A stretch of 7,891 nt of DNA, taken from NCBI GenBank assembly GCA_025458465.1, contig JALOSK010000083.1, positions 1 to 7,891 of the forward strand. The letters are read 5' to 3'. The notes under the pieces are model-generated. The model did not search any database. It was not told the DNA's origin and saw only the letters and a list, made by a program, of their open reading frames with translations. Shown piece by piece: positions 1 through 6,274 of the stretch. The first letter of the stretch is position 1; each line of letters opens with the position of its first letter. This DNA is from Sandarakinorhabdus sp. GTDB taxonomy: Bacteria > Pseudomonadota > Alphaproteobacteria > Sphingomonadales > Sphingomonadaceae. The position numbers and the translations under genes were made by a program.

Positions 1-461
1 AGCCCGGCCCAATCGATGTAGCGCGCGCCCACCGGCGCATCGTCGGGCAGGGCGATGATGCCGTCATGCTCGTCCGAAAGTTCCAGTTCGCGCATCGAAC
101 ACATCATGCCGCGCGATTCGACGCCGCGGATGGCCGCCACCTTCAGCGTGATGTCGCTGCCGGGCACATGGGTGCCGGGCGCGCCGAACACGCCCTTCAT
201 GCCGGCGCGCGCGTTGGGCGCCCCGCACACCACCTGCACGGGCGCGCCGTCGCCGGTGTCGACGCTCAGCACCTGCAGCTTGTCGGCCTGCGGGTGGCGT
301 TCGGCGGTGAGCACATGGGCGATGGTGAAGGCGCCCAGCGTGTCCGCCGGATTCTCGATGCCTTCGACTTCAAGGCCGCAGCGGGTCAGCGCGTCGGCGA
401 TCTCGGCCACGCTGGCGGTGGTGTCGAGATGGTCCTTCAGCCAGGACAGGGTGAACTTCAC
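1..461 (-). CDS. pheT: Phenylalanyl-tRNA synthetase beta subunit, N-terminal part (cut by left edge)
   Basis: The beta subunit of the cytoplasmic (alpha-beta)2 enzyme that charges tRNA-Phe. About 153 N-terminal codons of a protein that is usually near 800 residues are present; the rest lies off the left edge. The N-terminus reads [12 protein letters not shown], typical of PheT. From about residue 40 to 150 it matches the EMAP/tRNA-binding OB-fold domain ([16 protein letters not shown], then [11 protein letters not shown], then [12 protein letters not shown]). The start is GTG at 461-459, overlapping the pheS stop as GTGA. A GGAG Shine-Dalgarno (469-472 on the plus strand) sits 7 nt upstream inside the pheS tail, so the two subunits are probably translationally coupled and made in equal amounts. 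This overlap and the PheT-like N-terminus fix the start. Identification is secure. Confidence 0.96.
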   Translation of the reverse strand, partial: MKFTLSWLKDHLDTTASVAEIADALTRCGLEVEGIENPADTLGAFTIAHVLTAERHPQADKLQVLSVDTGDGAPVQVVCGAPNARAGMKGVFGAPGTHVPGSDITLKVAAIRGVESRGMMCSMRELELSDEHDGIIALPDDAPVGARYIDWAG

Positions 462-1531
462 AAGCTTGCTCCAGCAGAAATGGAGGGCAGATCGAAGGCG
501 GAGAAGCCGTGGTGCTTCAGCCAGCGGATATCGCCATCGAAGAAGGCGCGCAGATCGGTGAGGCCATATTTCAGCATGGCCAGCCGATCGACACCGGTGC
601 CGAAGGCGAAGCCCTGCCACTCCTCCGGATCAAGCCCGCAGGCGGCGATCACGCGCGGGTGGACCATGCCGCTGCCCAGCACTTCCAGCCACTTGTCCAC
701 CTGGCCGGCGCCGGCGGGCTTGCCGGTCTTCGAATTGTAGCCAACGTCCACTTCCACCGAAGGCTCGGTGAACGGGAAGTAGGACGGGCGGAAGCGCAGC
801 ACCACGTCGTCCACTTCGAAGAACGCCTTGATGAAGGTCTCCAGCGTCCAGCGAAGGTGCGCCAGGGTGATGCCCTTGTCGATCACCAGGCCTTCGATCT
901 GGTGGAACATCGGGGTGTGCGTGGCATCGGAATCGCTGCGATACACGCGGCCGGGCGCGATGATGCGGATGGGCGGCTTCTGCGCCATCATCGTGCGGAT
1001 CTGCACCGGGCTGGTATGGGTGCGCAGCACCAGATGCGGCTGTCCGTCGATATAAAATGTGTCGTGCATGGCGCGCGCCGGGTGATGTTCCGGGATGTTG
1101 AGCGCCGAGAAATTGTGCCAGTCGTCCTCGATCTCCGGGCCGGTGGCCACCGCAAAGCCCATGTCGGCGAAGATTTCCGCCAGCTCGTCCATCACTTGCG
1201 AAACCGGGTGGATGGAGCCGGCGGGCGGCAGCGCCACCGGCAGCGTCATGTCCTGCTTCTCGGCGGCGAGCCTGGCGTTCAGCGCCGCCTCGTCGAGCGC
1301 CGCCTTCTTCGCGGCCAGCGCGGCAGTGATGGCTTCGCGCAGGCCATTGAAGGCCGGGCCGGCCACGGCGCGCTCGTCCGGGCTCATGCCGCCCAGCGTC
1401 TTGAGCAACTGGGTCACCTGGCCCTGCTTGCCCATGGCGGCGACACGCACAGCCTCCAGCGCATCGGGCGTGGCGGCGGCGTCGATCTGGCCGAGGATGT
1501 CGGCCTGCAACTGGCTGGTGTCGATGGTCAT
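458..1531 (-). CDS. pheS: Phenylalanyl-tRNA synthetase alpha subunit
   Basis: The catalytic alpha subunit of phenylalanyl-tRNA synthetase, which attaches phenylalanine to tRNA-Phe in the cytoplasm. I chose the ATG at 1531, giving 357 residues, normal for the family. The frame stays open to a GTG at 1591, but that would add 20 non-family residues encoded by a terminator-like hairpin. Residues 1-90 form the usual N-terminal helical (coiled-coil) arm. The class II catalytic core follows: THTSPVQIR (171-179), motif 2 around [21 protein letters not shown] (194-214), the phenylalanine-pocket segment [13 protein letters not shown] (251-263) and motif 3 [17 protein letters not shown] (307-323). The Shine-Dalgarno is weak. 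It lies 89 nt downstream of rplT and overlaps pheT by 4 nt, the usual alphaproteobacterial order. Identification is secure; the start is probable. Confidence 0.97.
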   Translation of the reverse strand: MTIDTSQLQADILGQIDAAATPDALEAVRVAAMGKQGQVTQLLKTLGGMSPDERAVAGPAFNGLREAITAALAAKKAALDEAALNARLAAEKQDMTLPVALPPAGSIHPVSQVMDELAEIFADMGFAVATGPEIEDDWHNFSALNIPEHHPARAMHDTFYIDGQPHLVLRTHTSPVQIRTMMAQKPPIRIIAPGRVYRSDSDATHTPMFHQIEGLVIDKGITLAHLRWTLETFIKAFFEVDDVVLRFRPSYFPFTEPSVEVDVGYNSKTGKPAGAGQVDKWLEVLGSGMVHPRVIAACGLDPEEWQGFAFGTGVDRLAMLKYGLTDLRAFFDGDIRWLKHHGFSAFDLPSISAGASL

Positions 1532-1555
1532 GGAAGCGCCTGCATCGGAGTTTTC

Positions 1556-1598
1556 AAAACGCAAAAGGGGCGCGCGCCGGTGACGGCACACGCCCCTT
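1556..1598 (-). terminator. Terminator or attenuator-like hairpin between rplT and pheS
   Basis: Read on the minus strand, an 8-bp perfect stem AAGGGGCG/CGCCCCTT (1598-1591 with 1572-1565) encloses a second 4-bp GCCG/CGGC helix with a TCAC loop, separated by a 3x3 internal loop. The stem runs into CCTTTTGCGTTTTG, a T-rich tract broken by GCG. This is the shape of an intrinsic terminator or a partly read-through attenuator between the ribosomal protein genes and pheST. I see no Phe-rich leader peptide of the enterobacterial pheM kind in the 89-nt gap, so a classical Phe attenuator is not supported. The structure is seen directly; the termination function is inferred. Confidence 0.55.
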
Positions 1599-1620
1599 CA
1601 AACGGCTTGGCAGTCGCGGG

Positions 1621-1989
1621 TTACGCGGCGGCCTTGGCGTCGAGCGCAGCCTTCACCTGGCCGATGATGGCGGCAAAGCTTTCCGGCTGGTTCATGGCCA
1701 GATCGGCCATCACCTTGCGGTCCAGTTCCAGGCCAACATGCTTCACGCCGTTCATGAACTGGCTGTAGGTCAGGCCATGTTCGCGCACGGCGGCGTTGAT
1801 GCGCTGGATCCACAGGGCGCGGAAGTTGCGCTTGTTCACCTTGCGGTCGCGATAGGCGTACTGGCCGGCCTTTTCCACCGCCTGCCGCGCGATGCGGATG
1901 GTGTTCTTGCGGCGGCCGTAAAAGCCCTTCGCCTGATCAAGGATGCGCTTGTGCTTGGCGCGGGTGGTCACACCACGTTTGATACGCAT
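1621..1989 (-). CDS. rplT: 50S ribosomal protein L20
   Basis: Binds 23S rRNA early in large-subunit assembly; in several bacteria L20 also represses its own operon through an RNA mimic of its rRNA site. The 122-residue product has the hallmark basic N-terminus ([17 protein letters not shown], then [19 protein letters not shown]) and the conserved globular half ([21 protein letters not shown], then LTYSQFMNG). Length is typical, with a short Ala/Lys-rich tail. The start is ATG at 1989, preceded by AGGAGG (1997-2002 on the plus strand) at 7-nt spacing. That Shine-Dalgarno is fused to the rpmI stop as TAAGGAGG, so the two genes are only 12 nt apart and surely co-transcribed. Downstream comes a terminator-like hairpin and then pheS. 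Identification is secure. Confidence 0.98.
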   Translation of the reverse strand: MRIKRGVTTRAKHKRILDQAKGFYGRRKNTIRIARQAVEKAGQYAYRDRKVNKRNFRALWIQRINAAVREHGLTYSQFMNGVKHVGLELDRKVMADLAMNQPESFAAIIGQVKAALDAKAAA

Positions 1990-2001
1990 TTGTGTGCCTC
2001 C

Positions 2002-2205
2002 TTACTTCAGGCCGTACGGCGCCCAGGCGTGCACCCGGGCGGTATCGGCTTCCGAAAGCACCGTGGTGCCGCGGTTCTGGCGAATATACTTGGCGTTGTG
2101 GCTGATCAGGCGGTGGCGCTTGCCGGCCACACCGTGCTTGATCTTGCCCGAAGCGGTGATCTTGAAACGCTTCTTGACCCCGCTCTTGGTCTTCATCTTG
2201 GGCAT
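2002..2205 (-). CDS. rpmI: 50S ribosomal protein L35
   Basis: Small basic protein of the large ribosomal subunit. The 67-residue product begins [17 protein letters not shown] and continues [20 protein letters not shown], the L35 signature, with the usual length. I chose the ATG at 2205 over the longer open frame reaching 2304, because it is preceded by AAGGAGA (2211-2217 on the plus strand) at a spacing of about 5 nt and gives the family N-terminus. It is the first gene of the leftward unit rpmI-rplT-pheS-pheT. infC, which precedes rpmI in many bacteria, is absent; the upstream neighbour is a divergent VOC gene, so rpmI should have its own promoter in 2206-2403. Identification is secure. Confidence 0.97.
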   Translation of the reverse strand: MPKMKTKSGVKKRFKITASGKIKHGVAGKRHRLISHNAKYIRQNRGTTVLSEADTARVHAWAPYGLK

Positions 2206-2249
2206 TTTGGTCTCCTTCATCGGCACCATGCCGAAAGACGCATCAAGAA

Positions 2250-2278
2250 CCGCCATGGCAGCCCTTTTGGCCAGGCGG
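2250..2278 (-). promoter_or_regulatory. Bulged hairpin in the rpmI 5' leader, possible r-protein autoregulatory site
   Basis: On the minus strand, CCGCC-TGGC (2278-2270) pairs with GCCA-GGCGG (2259-2250) through nine base pairs interrupted by a single bulged T opposite nothing; the loop is the 10 nt CAAAAGGGCT. It lies about 45 nt upstream of the rpmI start, in the predicted untranslated leader. Known ribosomal operons containing L20 and L35 are often controlled by L20 binding to leader RNA, but that mechanism is only an inference here; the bulged helix itself is seen directly. Confidence 0.4.
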
Positions 2279-2299
2279 TCCGGTTCATGCGAAGCGGGG

Positions 2300-2328
2300 C
2301 CCATAACGGCTTGGCATCATCAGCGCAA
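2300..2328 (-). promoter_or_regulatory. Candidate promoter of rpmI-rplT-pheST
   Basis: On the minus strand TTGCGC (2328-2323) and TATGGG (2305-2300) are separated by exactly 17 nt, a partial match to a housekeeping sigma-factor promoter. The transcript would begin near 2293 and carry a leader of about 90 nt containing the bulged hairpin at 2250-2278. A promoter is needed here because rpmI is the first gene of its strand block, but the hexamers are weak and other positions are possible. Confidence 0.3.
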
Positions 2329-2403
2329 GCACTGCCGGCGATTCCGCTTGGCGACTCGCGTTTGTTCCTGTTACGTTCGCGCCATCGCAAGGGGAGACGC
2401 AAG

Positions 2404-2778
2404 ATGATCGGCTATGTCACCGTGGGCACCAACGATCTGGCGCGGGCGGCGCGATTCTATGATGCCATCGCCGCCGAACTGGGGGTGGGCCGCATGATGG
2501 AGTTTGACAGTTTCATCGCCTGGGGCACGCCGGGCGATCCGCGCGCCGGCATCGCGGCCACAAGGCCGTTCGATGGCAATCCCGCCACGGTGGGCAACGG
2601 CATCATGGTCGCGTTCGAAGCGAAGGACCGCGACCAGGTGGACCGCCTGCACGCCATCGCGCTGGCCAACGGCGGCACCTGCGAAGGCCCGCCCGGCCCG
2701 CGCGGCGAGGATGGATTTTACGCCGGCTATTTCCGCGATCCCGATGGCAACAAGCTGAACGCGTTCATCATGGCCTGA
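2404..2778 (+). CDS. VOC (glyoxalase/bleomycin resistance fold) family protein
   Basis: A 124-residue single-domain protein of the vicinal oxygen chelate superfamily, probably cytoplasmic and of unknown substrate. The first beta-alpha unit is IGYVTVGTNDLARAARFYDA (2-21) and the last is GFYAGYFRDPDGNKLNAF (104-121), the typical ends of the fold. The usual first metal ligand (His in the first strand) is Tyr4 here and the usual last one (Glu after DPDGN) is Asn119, so a glyoxalase I-type metal site is doubtful. The start is ATG at 2404 with GGGGAG (2391-2396) 7 nt upstream; the open frame extends much farther upstream but without family similarity. It is divergent from rpmI and converges on the YqgE gene with 35 nt between. 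It is monocistronic by context. The fold is well supported, the function unknown. Confidence 0.88.
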   Translation: MIGYVTVGTNDLARAARFYDAIAAELGVGRMMEFDSFIAWGTPGDPRAGIAATRPFDGNPATVGNGIMVAFEAKDRDQVDRLHAIALANGGTCEGPPGPRGEDGFYAGYFRDPDGNKLNAFIMA

Positions 2779-2813
2779 TGTGTCGTGGGCTGGGCCGCGT
2801 TGCGCGCCGCGGG

Positions 2814-3374
2814 TCAGGCCCGGCCCGGCGTTGCGACAAGATTCGCCACCGCCACGCCGGTCAGCGCGAAGGCGCGTTCCCAGCGCCTTTCGGCGGCCAC
2901 GTCCCAGACGCAGGCCGCATCACCCGGCGCGATGTGCCAGCCGTGGTGGCGAAGCTCGTCTTCCAGCTGGCCAGCGCCCCAGCCGGCATAGCCGACAACC
3001 ATGTGCCAGCGCTTTGGCCCATCGCCGCGGGCAATGGCCTGCAAAATGTCCAGCGTGGAGGTGAAGGCCCAGGCATCCCCCACGCGGATGGTGCCGCTGG
3101 CGGCATAATCGGCCTCGTGCAGCACGAAGCCGCGCCCGGGCTCCACCGGGCCGCCGGCCAGCACGGGCACGTCGGGCGCCTGGCCGGGCTCAATGTCGAG
3201 CTGCGTCAGCAGGCCATGCAACGTCAGATCAGGGTGCGGGCGGTTGATCACCAGTCCCAGCGCGCCGGCGTCATCGTGCAGGCACATGGCGATCACCGTG
3301 CGATCGAAACGATCGTCGCCGATGCCGGGCATGGACAGCAGCAACTGGCCGGTGAGGAAAGGGGGTTGTTCCAC
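2814..3374 (-). CDS. YqgE/AlgH family protein (UPF0301)
   Basis: A 186-residue member of the YqgE/AlgH (DUF179, UPF0301) family, whose biochemical role is unsettled; AlgH was named from alginate regulation in Pseudomonas. Family features: FLTGQLLLSMPGIGDDRFDRT (6-26), the MCLHDDAGALGLVINRP block (30-46), VLAGGPVEPGRGFVLH (71-86), STLDILQAIARG (106-117) and VVGYAGWGAGQLEDEL (126-141). Length is normal. The start is GTG at 3374; no Shine-Dalgarno is visible upstream. A promoter-like pair at 3409-3381 predicts transcription starting at or next to this GTG, so the message may be leaderless. It is divergent from the peroxiredoxin (138-nt gap) and convergent with the VOC gene. No signal peptide or membrane segment, so cytoplasmic. 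Family assignment is secure. Confidence 0.94.
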   Translation of the reverse strand: MEQPPFLTGQLLLSMPGIGDDRFDRTVIAMCLHDDAGALGLVINRPHPDLTLHGLLTQLDIEPGQAPDVPVLAGGPVEPGRGFVLHEADYAASGTIRVGDAWAFTSTLDILQAIARGDGPKRWHMVVGYAGWGAGQLEDELRHHGWHIAPGDAACVWDVAAERRWERAFALTGVAVANLVATPGRA

Positions 3375-3380
3375 ACCCGA

Positions 3381-3409
3381 ACCATAGGCGCGGGCTGCGC
3401 GCCAGACAA
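3381..3409 (-). promoter_or_regulatory. Candidate promoter for the YqgE/AlgH gene, possibly leaderless
   Basis: On the minus strand TTGTCT (3409-3404) and TATGGT (3386-3381) are separated by exactly 17 nt, each matching four of six consensus bases. With the usual 6-8 nt from the -10 box, the first transcribed base falls at about 3375-3373, on the GTG start codon at 3374-3372. This agrees with the missing Shine-Dalgarno. The match is seen; promoter function and leaderless translation are inferred. Confidence 0.4.
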
Positions 3410-3512
3410 CGTTGCTGCCGATCGCGCCGGGTGCGCGTCATTGCTGCGCGCTGGACGCGCGTATGGGCCAAGGCTAGGGAAGCCGGGCGCTTTTGCAGCC
3501 AGGAGAAGCCCC

Positions 3513-3998
3513 ATGACGATCAAGCCCGGTGATTCGATCCCCGCCATGACGCTGGTGAAGGCCACGCCCGATGGCCCCGCCCCGATCACCACCGCCGATC
3601 TGTTCGGCGGCCGCACCGTGGCGCTGTTTTCGGTGCCCGGCGCCTTCACCCCCACCTGTTCGGCCAAGCATCTGCCGGGCTTCGTGGAAAGGGCCGAGGC
3701 GCTGCAGGCGAAGGGCGTGGACGAGATTGTCTGCCTGTCGGTGAACGATGCGTTCGTGATGGCGGCCTGGGGCAAGTCTGCCGGCACCGATGGCAAGGTG
3801 ACGATGATCGCTGATGGCAATGGCGATTTTTCCAAGGCGCTGGGCCTCACCTTTGATGGCAGCGCCTATGGCATGGGGCTGCGCGGCCAGCGCTTCTCCA
3901 TGCTGGTCAAGGATGGCAAGGTGGCCGCGCTCAACATCGAGCCGCCGGGCGCCTTTGGCGTGTCCTCCGCCGATCATCTGCTGGGGCAGATCGCCTGA
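3513..3998 (+). CDS. Peroxiredoxin, Prx5/type II family (redoxin domain)
   Basis: Thiol peroxidase that reduces hydrogen peroxide and organic hydroperoxides, likely in the cytoplasm with glutaredoxin or thioredoxin as reductant. The 161-residue product has the peroxidatic motif PGAFTPTC with Cys49 (Pro42, Thr46 and Cys49 form the catalytic site) and the supporting Arg near 127 in GLRGQRFSMLV. Cys74 in DEIVCLSVND sits where plant type II peroxiredoxins carry their second cysteine. The start is ATG at 3513 with AGGAGA (3501-3506) 6 nt upstream; the frame is open far upstream without meaning. It lacks a signal peptide. Its stop TGA is part of CTGA, the probable start of the next gene, so the two are likely co-transcribed and coupled. 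Family assignment is secure; the reductant is inferred. Confidence 0.95.
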   Translation: MTIKPGDSIPAMTLVKATPDGPAPITTADLFGGRTVALFSVPGAFTPTCSAKHLPGFVERAEALQAKGVDEIVCLSVNDAFVMAAWGKSAGTDGKVTMIADGNGDFSKALGLTFDGSAYGMGLRGQRFSMLVKDGKVAALNIEPPGAFGVSSADHLLGQIA

Positions 3999-6274
3999 CC
4001 GCCACGCCTGCCAGCCGTCTTGCCAGCGCTGCGCGCGCCGGCCTCACCCGCCGCAACCTCTTGATCGCGGCGGCGGGCGGGGCGGGGCTTGCCATCGGCT
4101 GGGCGCTGTGGCCGCGCAGCCGCGCGCTGAACTGGACGGCAGGCGAAGGCGAAACCCTGGTGAACGCCTATCTGAAGATCGGCGGCGATGGCCGTGTGGT
4201 GGTGGCGGTGCCGCAGGCCGAAATGGGGCAGGGCATCTGGTCGGCACTGGCCCAGATCATCGCCGATGAACTGGGCGCGGATTGGCGCACCGTTGGCGTG
4301 GAGCCGGCGCCGCTGGGCCCCGATTATGCCAATCCGGGGCTGGCCATCGATGCCGCCGCCCACCGGTCCGAACCGCTGCGCAGCCTGATTCTGGGGGCTG
4401 GGCGGCGTGTGGCCAGTCTGCTCGATTTCCAGATCACGGGCGGTTCCAACAGCGTGCGCGCCTGGGAAATGCCGCTGCGGGAAGCCGGCGCGGTAGCGCG
4501 CGAATTGCTGGTGAAGGCCGCCGCCCGCCGCTGGGAGGTGGATTGGCAGGATGTCGATACCGCCGGCGGCTTCGTCGTCTATCAGGCCAATCGCCTGCCC
4601 TTCCACGACATCGTCGCCGATATCGATGCGGCTGATGCGCCCGACACGCCAACCCTGCGCACCACGCGCCGCCTTGCCGGCAAGCCGGTGATGCGGCTGG
4701 ATATCCCGTCCAAGGTTGATGGTTCGGCGCGCTTCGGCATCGATGTGCGGCTGCCCGGCCTGGCCTATGCCGCCATCGATCAGGGGCCGATCGGCGCGAC
4801 GCTGGCGGGCATTGCGCCCGCCACGCTGCCCAAGGGCGTGAAGCTGGTGCAGGAAGCCGGCTTCGTCGCCTGCGTGGCCGACAATTGGTATGCCGCTCAC
4901 AAGGCGTTGCAGTCGCTGAACATCCGCTGGACGCCGGGCAAGGATGCGCCGGGCCCGTGGCAGCTGGCGGCGGTGAAGGGCGCGCTGGCCAGCGATGGCG
5001 CCCCGTTCGCGCCCACCGGTGAAATCGGCGCGGTGGTGCGCGACGATGGCGATGTGGATGACGCGCTGTCGAAGGGCGCCGTGCTCACCGCCGGCTACAG
5101 CCTGCCCTTCCTCGCCCATGCCTGCCTCGAACCGATGACCGCCACGGCCCGCGTGCTGGATGGGCGCGCGGAGATCTGGGCGCCCACCCAGAGCGCCAGC
5201 CTGGCGGCGCGGGCGGTGGCGCGCGCACTGGATATCGGCAGCGATGATGTGGTGGTGCATCCCACGTTGCTGGGCGGAGGCTTCGGTCGCAAGGTGGAAG
5301 GCGATGCCTGTGCGCAGGCCGCGCTGATCGCCCGCGCCGCCGGCCGCCCCGTGCAGCTGATCTGGAGCCGGGAGGAGGACATGGCGCACGACATGTTCCG
5401 CCCGGCGGTGGCGGCGCGCCTGCATGGCAAGGCCGGGCCGAACGGCATCACCGGCTGGAACGCGGCCATCGCCGTGCCCGATGTGGGCGCGGCCTTCGCG
5501 GGCCGCAATGTCGGCAGCCTGATGGGCGGGCCATCGGAAGGCGCCGGCGCCATCGAAGGCGCGGTGGACCTGCCCTATGCCATTCCCAACATCCGCGTGG
5601 CGCACTGTCTGGCCGACTGCGCGGCGCCGCTGGGTTTCTGGCGCAGCGTGGGCCACAGCTTCACCGGCTTCATCGTCGAAAGCTTCGTGGATGAACTGGC
5701 GGCGCTGGCCGCCACAGATCCCGGCCAGTTCCGCCTTGCCATGCTGAAGGACAAGCCGCGCCATGCCGCCGTGCTGGCCGCCGTGCTGGAAATGGGCGGG
5801 CCGCTGGGCCGCGATGGCCCCGCCGATGCCGGGCCGGAAGGCGCGACAGTGGTGGGCCGCGGGGTCGCTCTGGTCGAAAGTTTCGGCAGCATCGTCGCCC
5901 AGGTGGCGGAGGTGGAAGTCGCGCCAAAAGCGCGCCCGCGCGTCACCCGCGTGTGGGCGGCGATCGATTGCGGGCGGGTGATCAATCCCGATACGGTGGC
6001 CGCCCAGATCGAAGGCGGGATCGTCTTCGGCTTGTCAGCCGCGCTGTTCGGCCGCATCAGTTTCAAGGATGGAAGGGTGGAGCAGGACAATTTCCACGCC
6101 TATCCACTGGTCACCATGGCCGACTGCCCTGAAATCGAGGTGCGCATCATCGCATCGGACGCCGATCCTGGCGGTGTTGGCGAACCCGGCACGCCGCCGA
6201 TCGCGCCGGCCGTGGCCAATGCCCTGTTCGCCGCCACGGGCAAACGCTGGCGCAACCTGCCCCTCTTCGCATGA
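3995..6274 (+). CDS. Molybdopterin-binding hydroxylase large subunit, isoquinoline 1-oxidoreductase beta (IorB)-like, Tat-exported
   Basis: Large subunit of a xanthine dehydrogenase-family molybdenum hydroxylase of the IorB/aldehyde dehydrogenase type, which hydroxylates N-heterocycles or aldehydes in the periplasm; the substrate here is unknown. From a CTG at 3995 the product has 759 residues. Residues 18-39 form a Tat signal (TRRNLLIAAAGGAGLAIG, then a hydrophobic stretch). Then come VPQAEMGQG (72-80), the a/b hammerhead region (about 227-312, SKVDGSARFGIDV), FLAHACLEPMTATA (372-385), the cofactor loop LLGGGFGRKVEGD (425-437), SREEDMAHDMFRP (458-470), GFWRSVGHSFTGFIVESFVDELA (547-569) and the catalytic Glu730 in GGVGEPGTPP. 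No ATG, GTG or TTG lies in frame before TTG 4061, which would cut off the twin arginines. CTG overlaps the upstream stop (CTGA), with GGGG 8 nt before it. No 2Fe-2S subunit gene is adjacent. The 3' end overlaps hemH as ATGA. Family secure, start uncertain. Confidence 0.92.
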   Translation: MTATPASRLASAARAGLTRRNLLIAAAGGAGLAIGWALWPRSRALNWTAGEGETLVNAYLKIGGDGRVVVAVPQAEMGQGIWSALAQIIADELGADWRTVGVEPAPLGPDYANPGLAIDAAAHRSEPLRSLILGAGRRVASLLDFQITGGSNSVRAWEMPLREAGAVARELLVKAAARRWEVDWQDVDTAGGFVVYQANRLPFHDIVADIDAADAPDTPTLRTTRRLAGKPVMRLDIPSKVDGSARFGIDVRLPGLAYAAIDQGPIGATLAGIAPATLPKGVKLVQEAGFVACVADNWYAAHKALQSLNIRWTPGKDAPGPWQLAAVKGALASDGAPFAPTGEIGAVVRDDGDVDDALSKGAVLTAGYSLPFLAHACLEPMTATARVLDGRAEIWAPTQSASLAARAVARALDIGSDDVVVHPTLLGGGFGRKVEGDACAQAALIARAAGRPVQLIWSREEDMAHDMFRPAVAARLHGKAGPNGITGWNAAIAVPDVGAAFAGRNVGSLMGGPSEGAGAIEGAVDLPYAIPNIRVAHCLADCAAPLGFWRSVGHSFTGFIVESFVDELAALAATDPGQFRLAMLKDKPRHAAVLAAVLEMGGPLGRDGPADAGPEGATVVGRGVALVESFGSIVAQVAEVEVAPKARPRVTRVWAAIDCGRVINPDTVAAQIEGGIVFGLSAALFGRISFKDGRVEQDNFHAYPLVTMADCPEIEVRIIASDADPGGVGEPGTPPIAPAVANALFAATGKRWRNLPLFA

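Noticed and set aside
1532..1591. Extended pheS start at GTG 1591
   Set aside because: The extra 20 residues come from the terminator-like hairpin and do not resemble PheS N-termini; ATG 1531 gives the normal length.
1601..1612. 12-mer AACGGCTTGGCA repeated at 2305-2316, flanking rpmI-rplT
   Set aside because: A shared 12-mer pair is expected by chance in about 8 kb of GC-rich sequence; no wider similarity around it.
509..1768. 419-codon plus-strand open frame over pheS
   Set aside because: It overlaps a certain pheS gene in antisense and has a biased, repeat-like composition typical of shadow frames.
2348..2376. TTGGCG-N17-TTACGT as a promoter for the VOC gene
   Set aside because: The -10 candidate matches the consensus in only about two positions.
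2795..2812. CCGCG/CGCGG inverted repeat between the convergent VOC and YqgE genes
   Set aside because: Only five base pairs in GC-rich DNA and no T-tract on either side, so a bidirectional terminator is not supported.
3441..3467. TTGCTG...TATGGG as a promoter for the peroxiredoxin operon
   Set aside because: The spacer is only 15 nt and the hexamers are weak; the region is full of GCGCG palindromes that make chance matches likely.
3974..5764. Long open frame of 596 codons on the minus strand, antisense to the hydroxylase gene
   Set aside because: Composition is rich in His, Arg, Gly and Ala without any family pattern, and it lies wholly antisense to a gene with clear motifs. Such frames are expected in GC-rich DNA.
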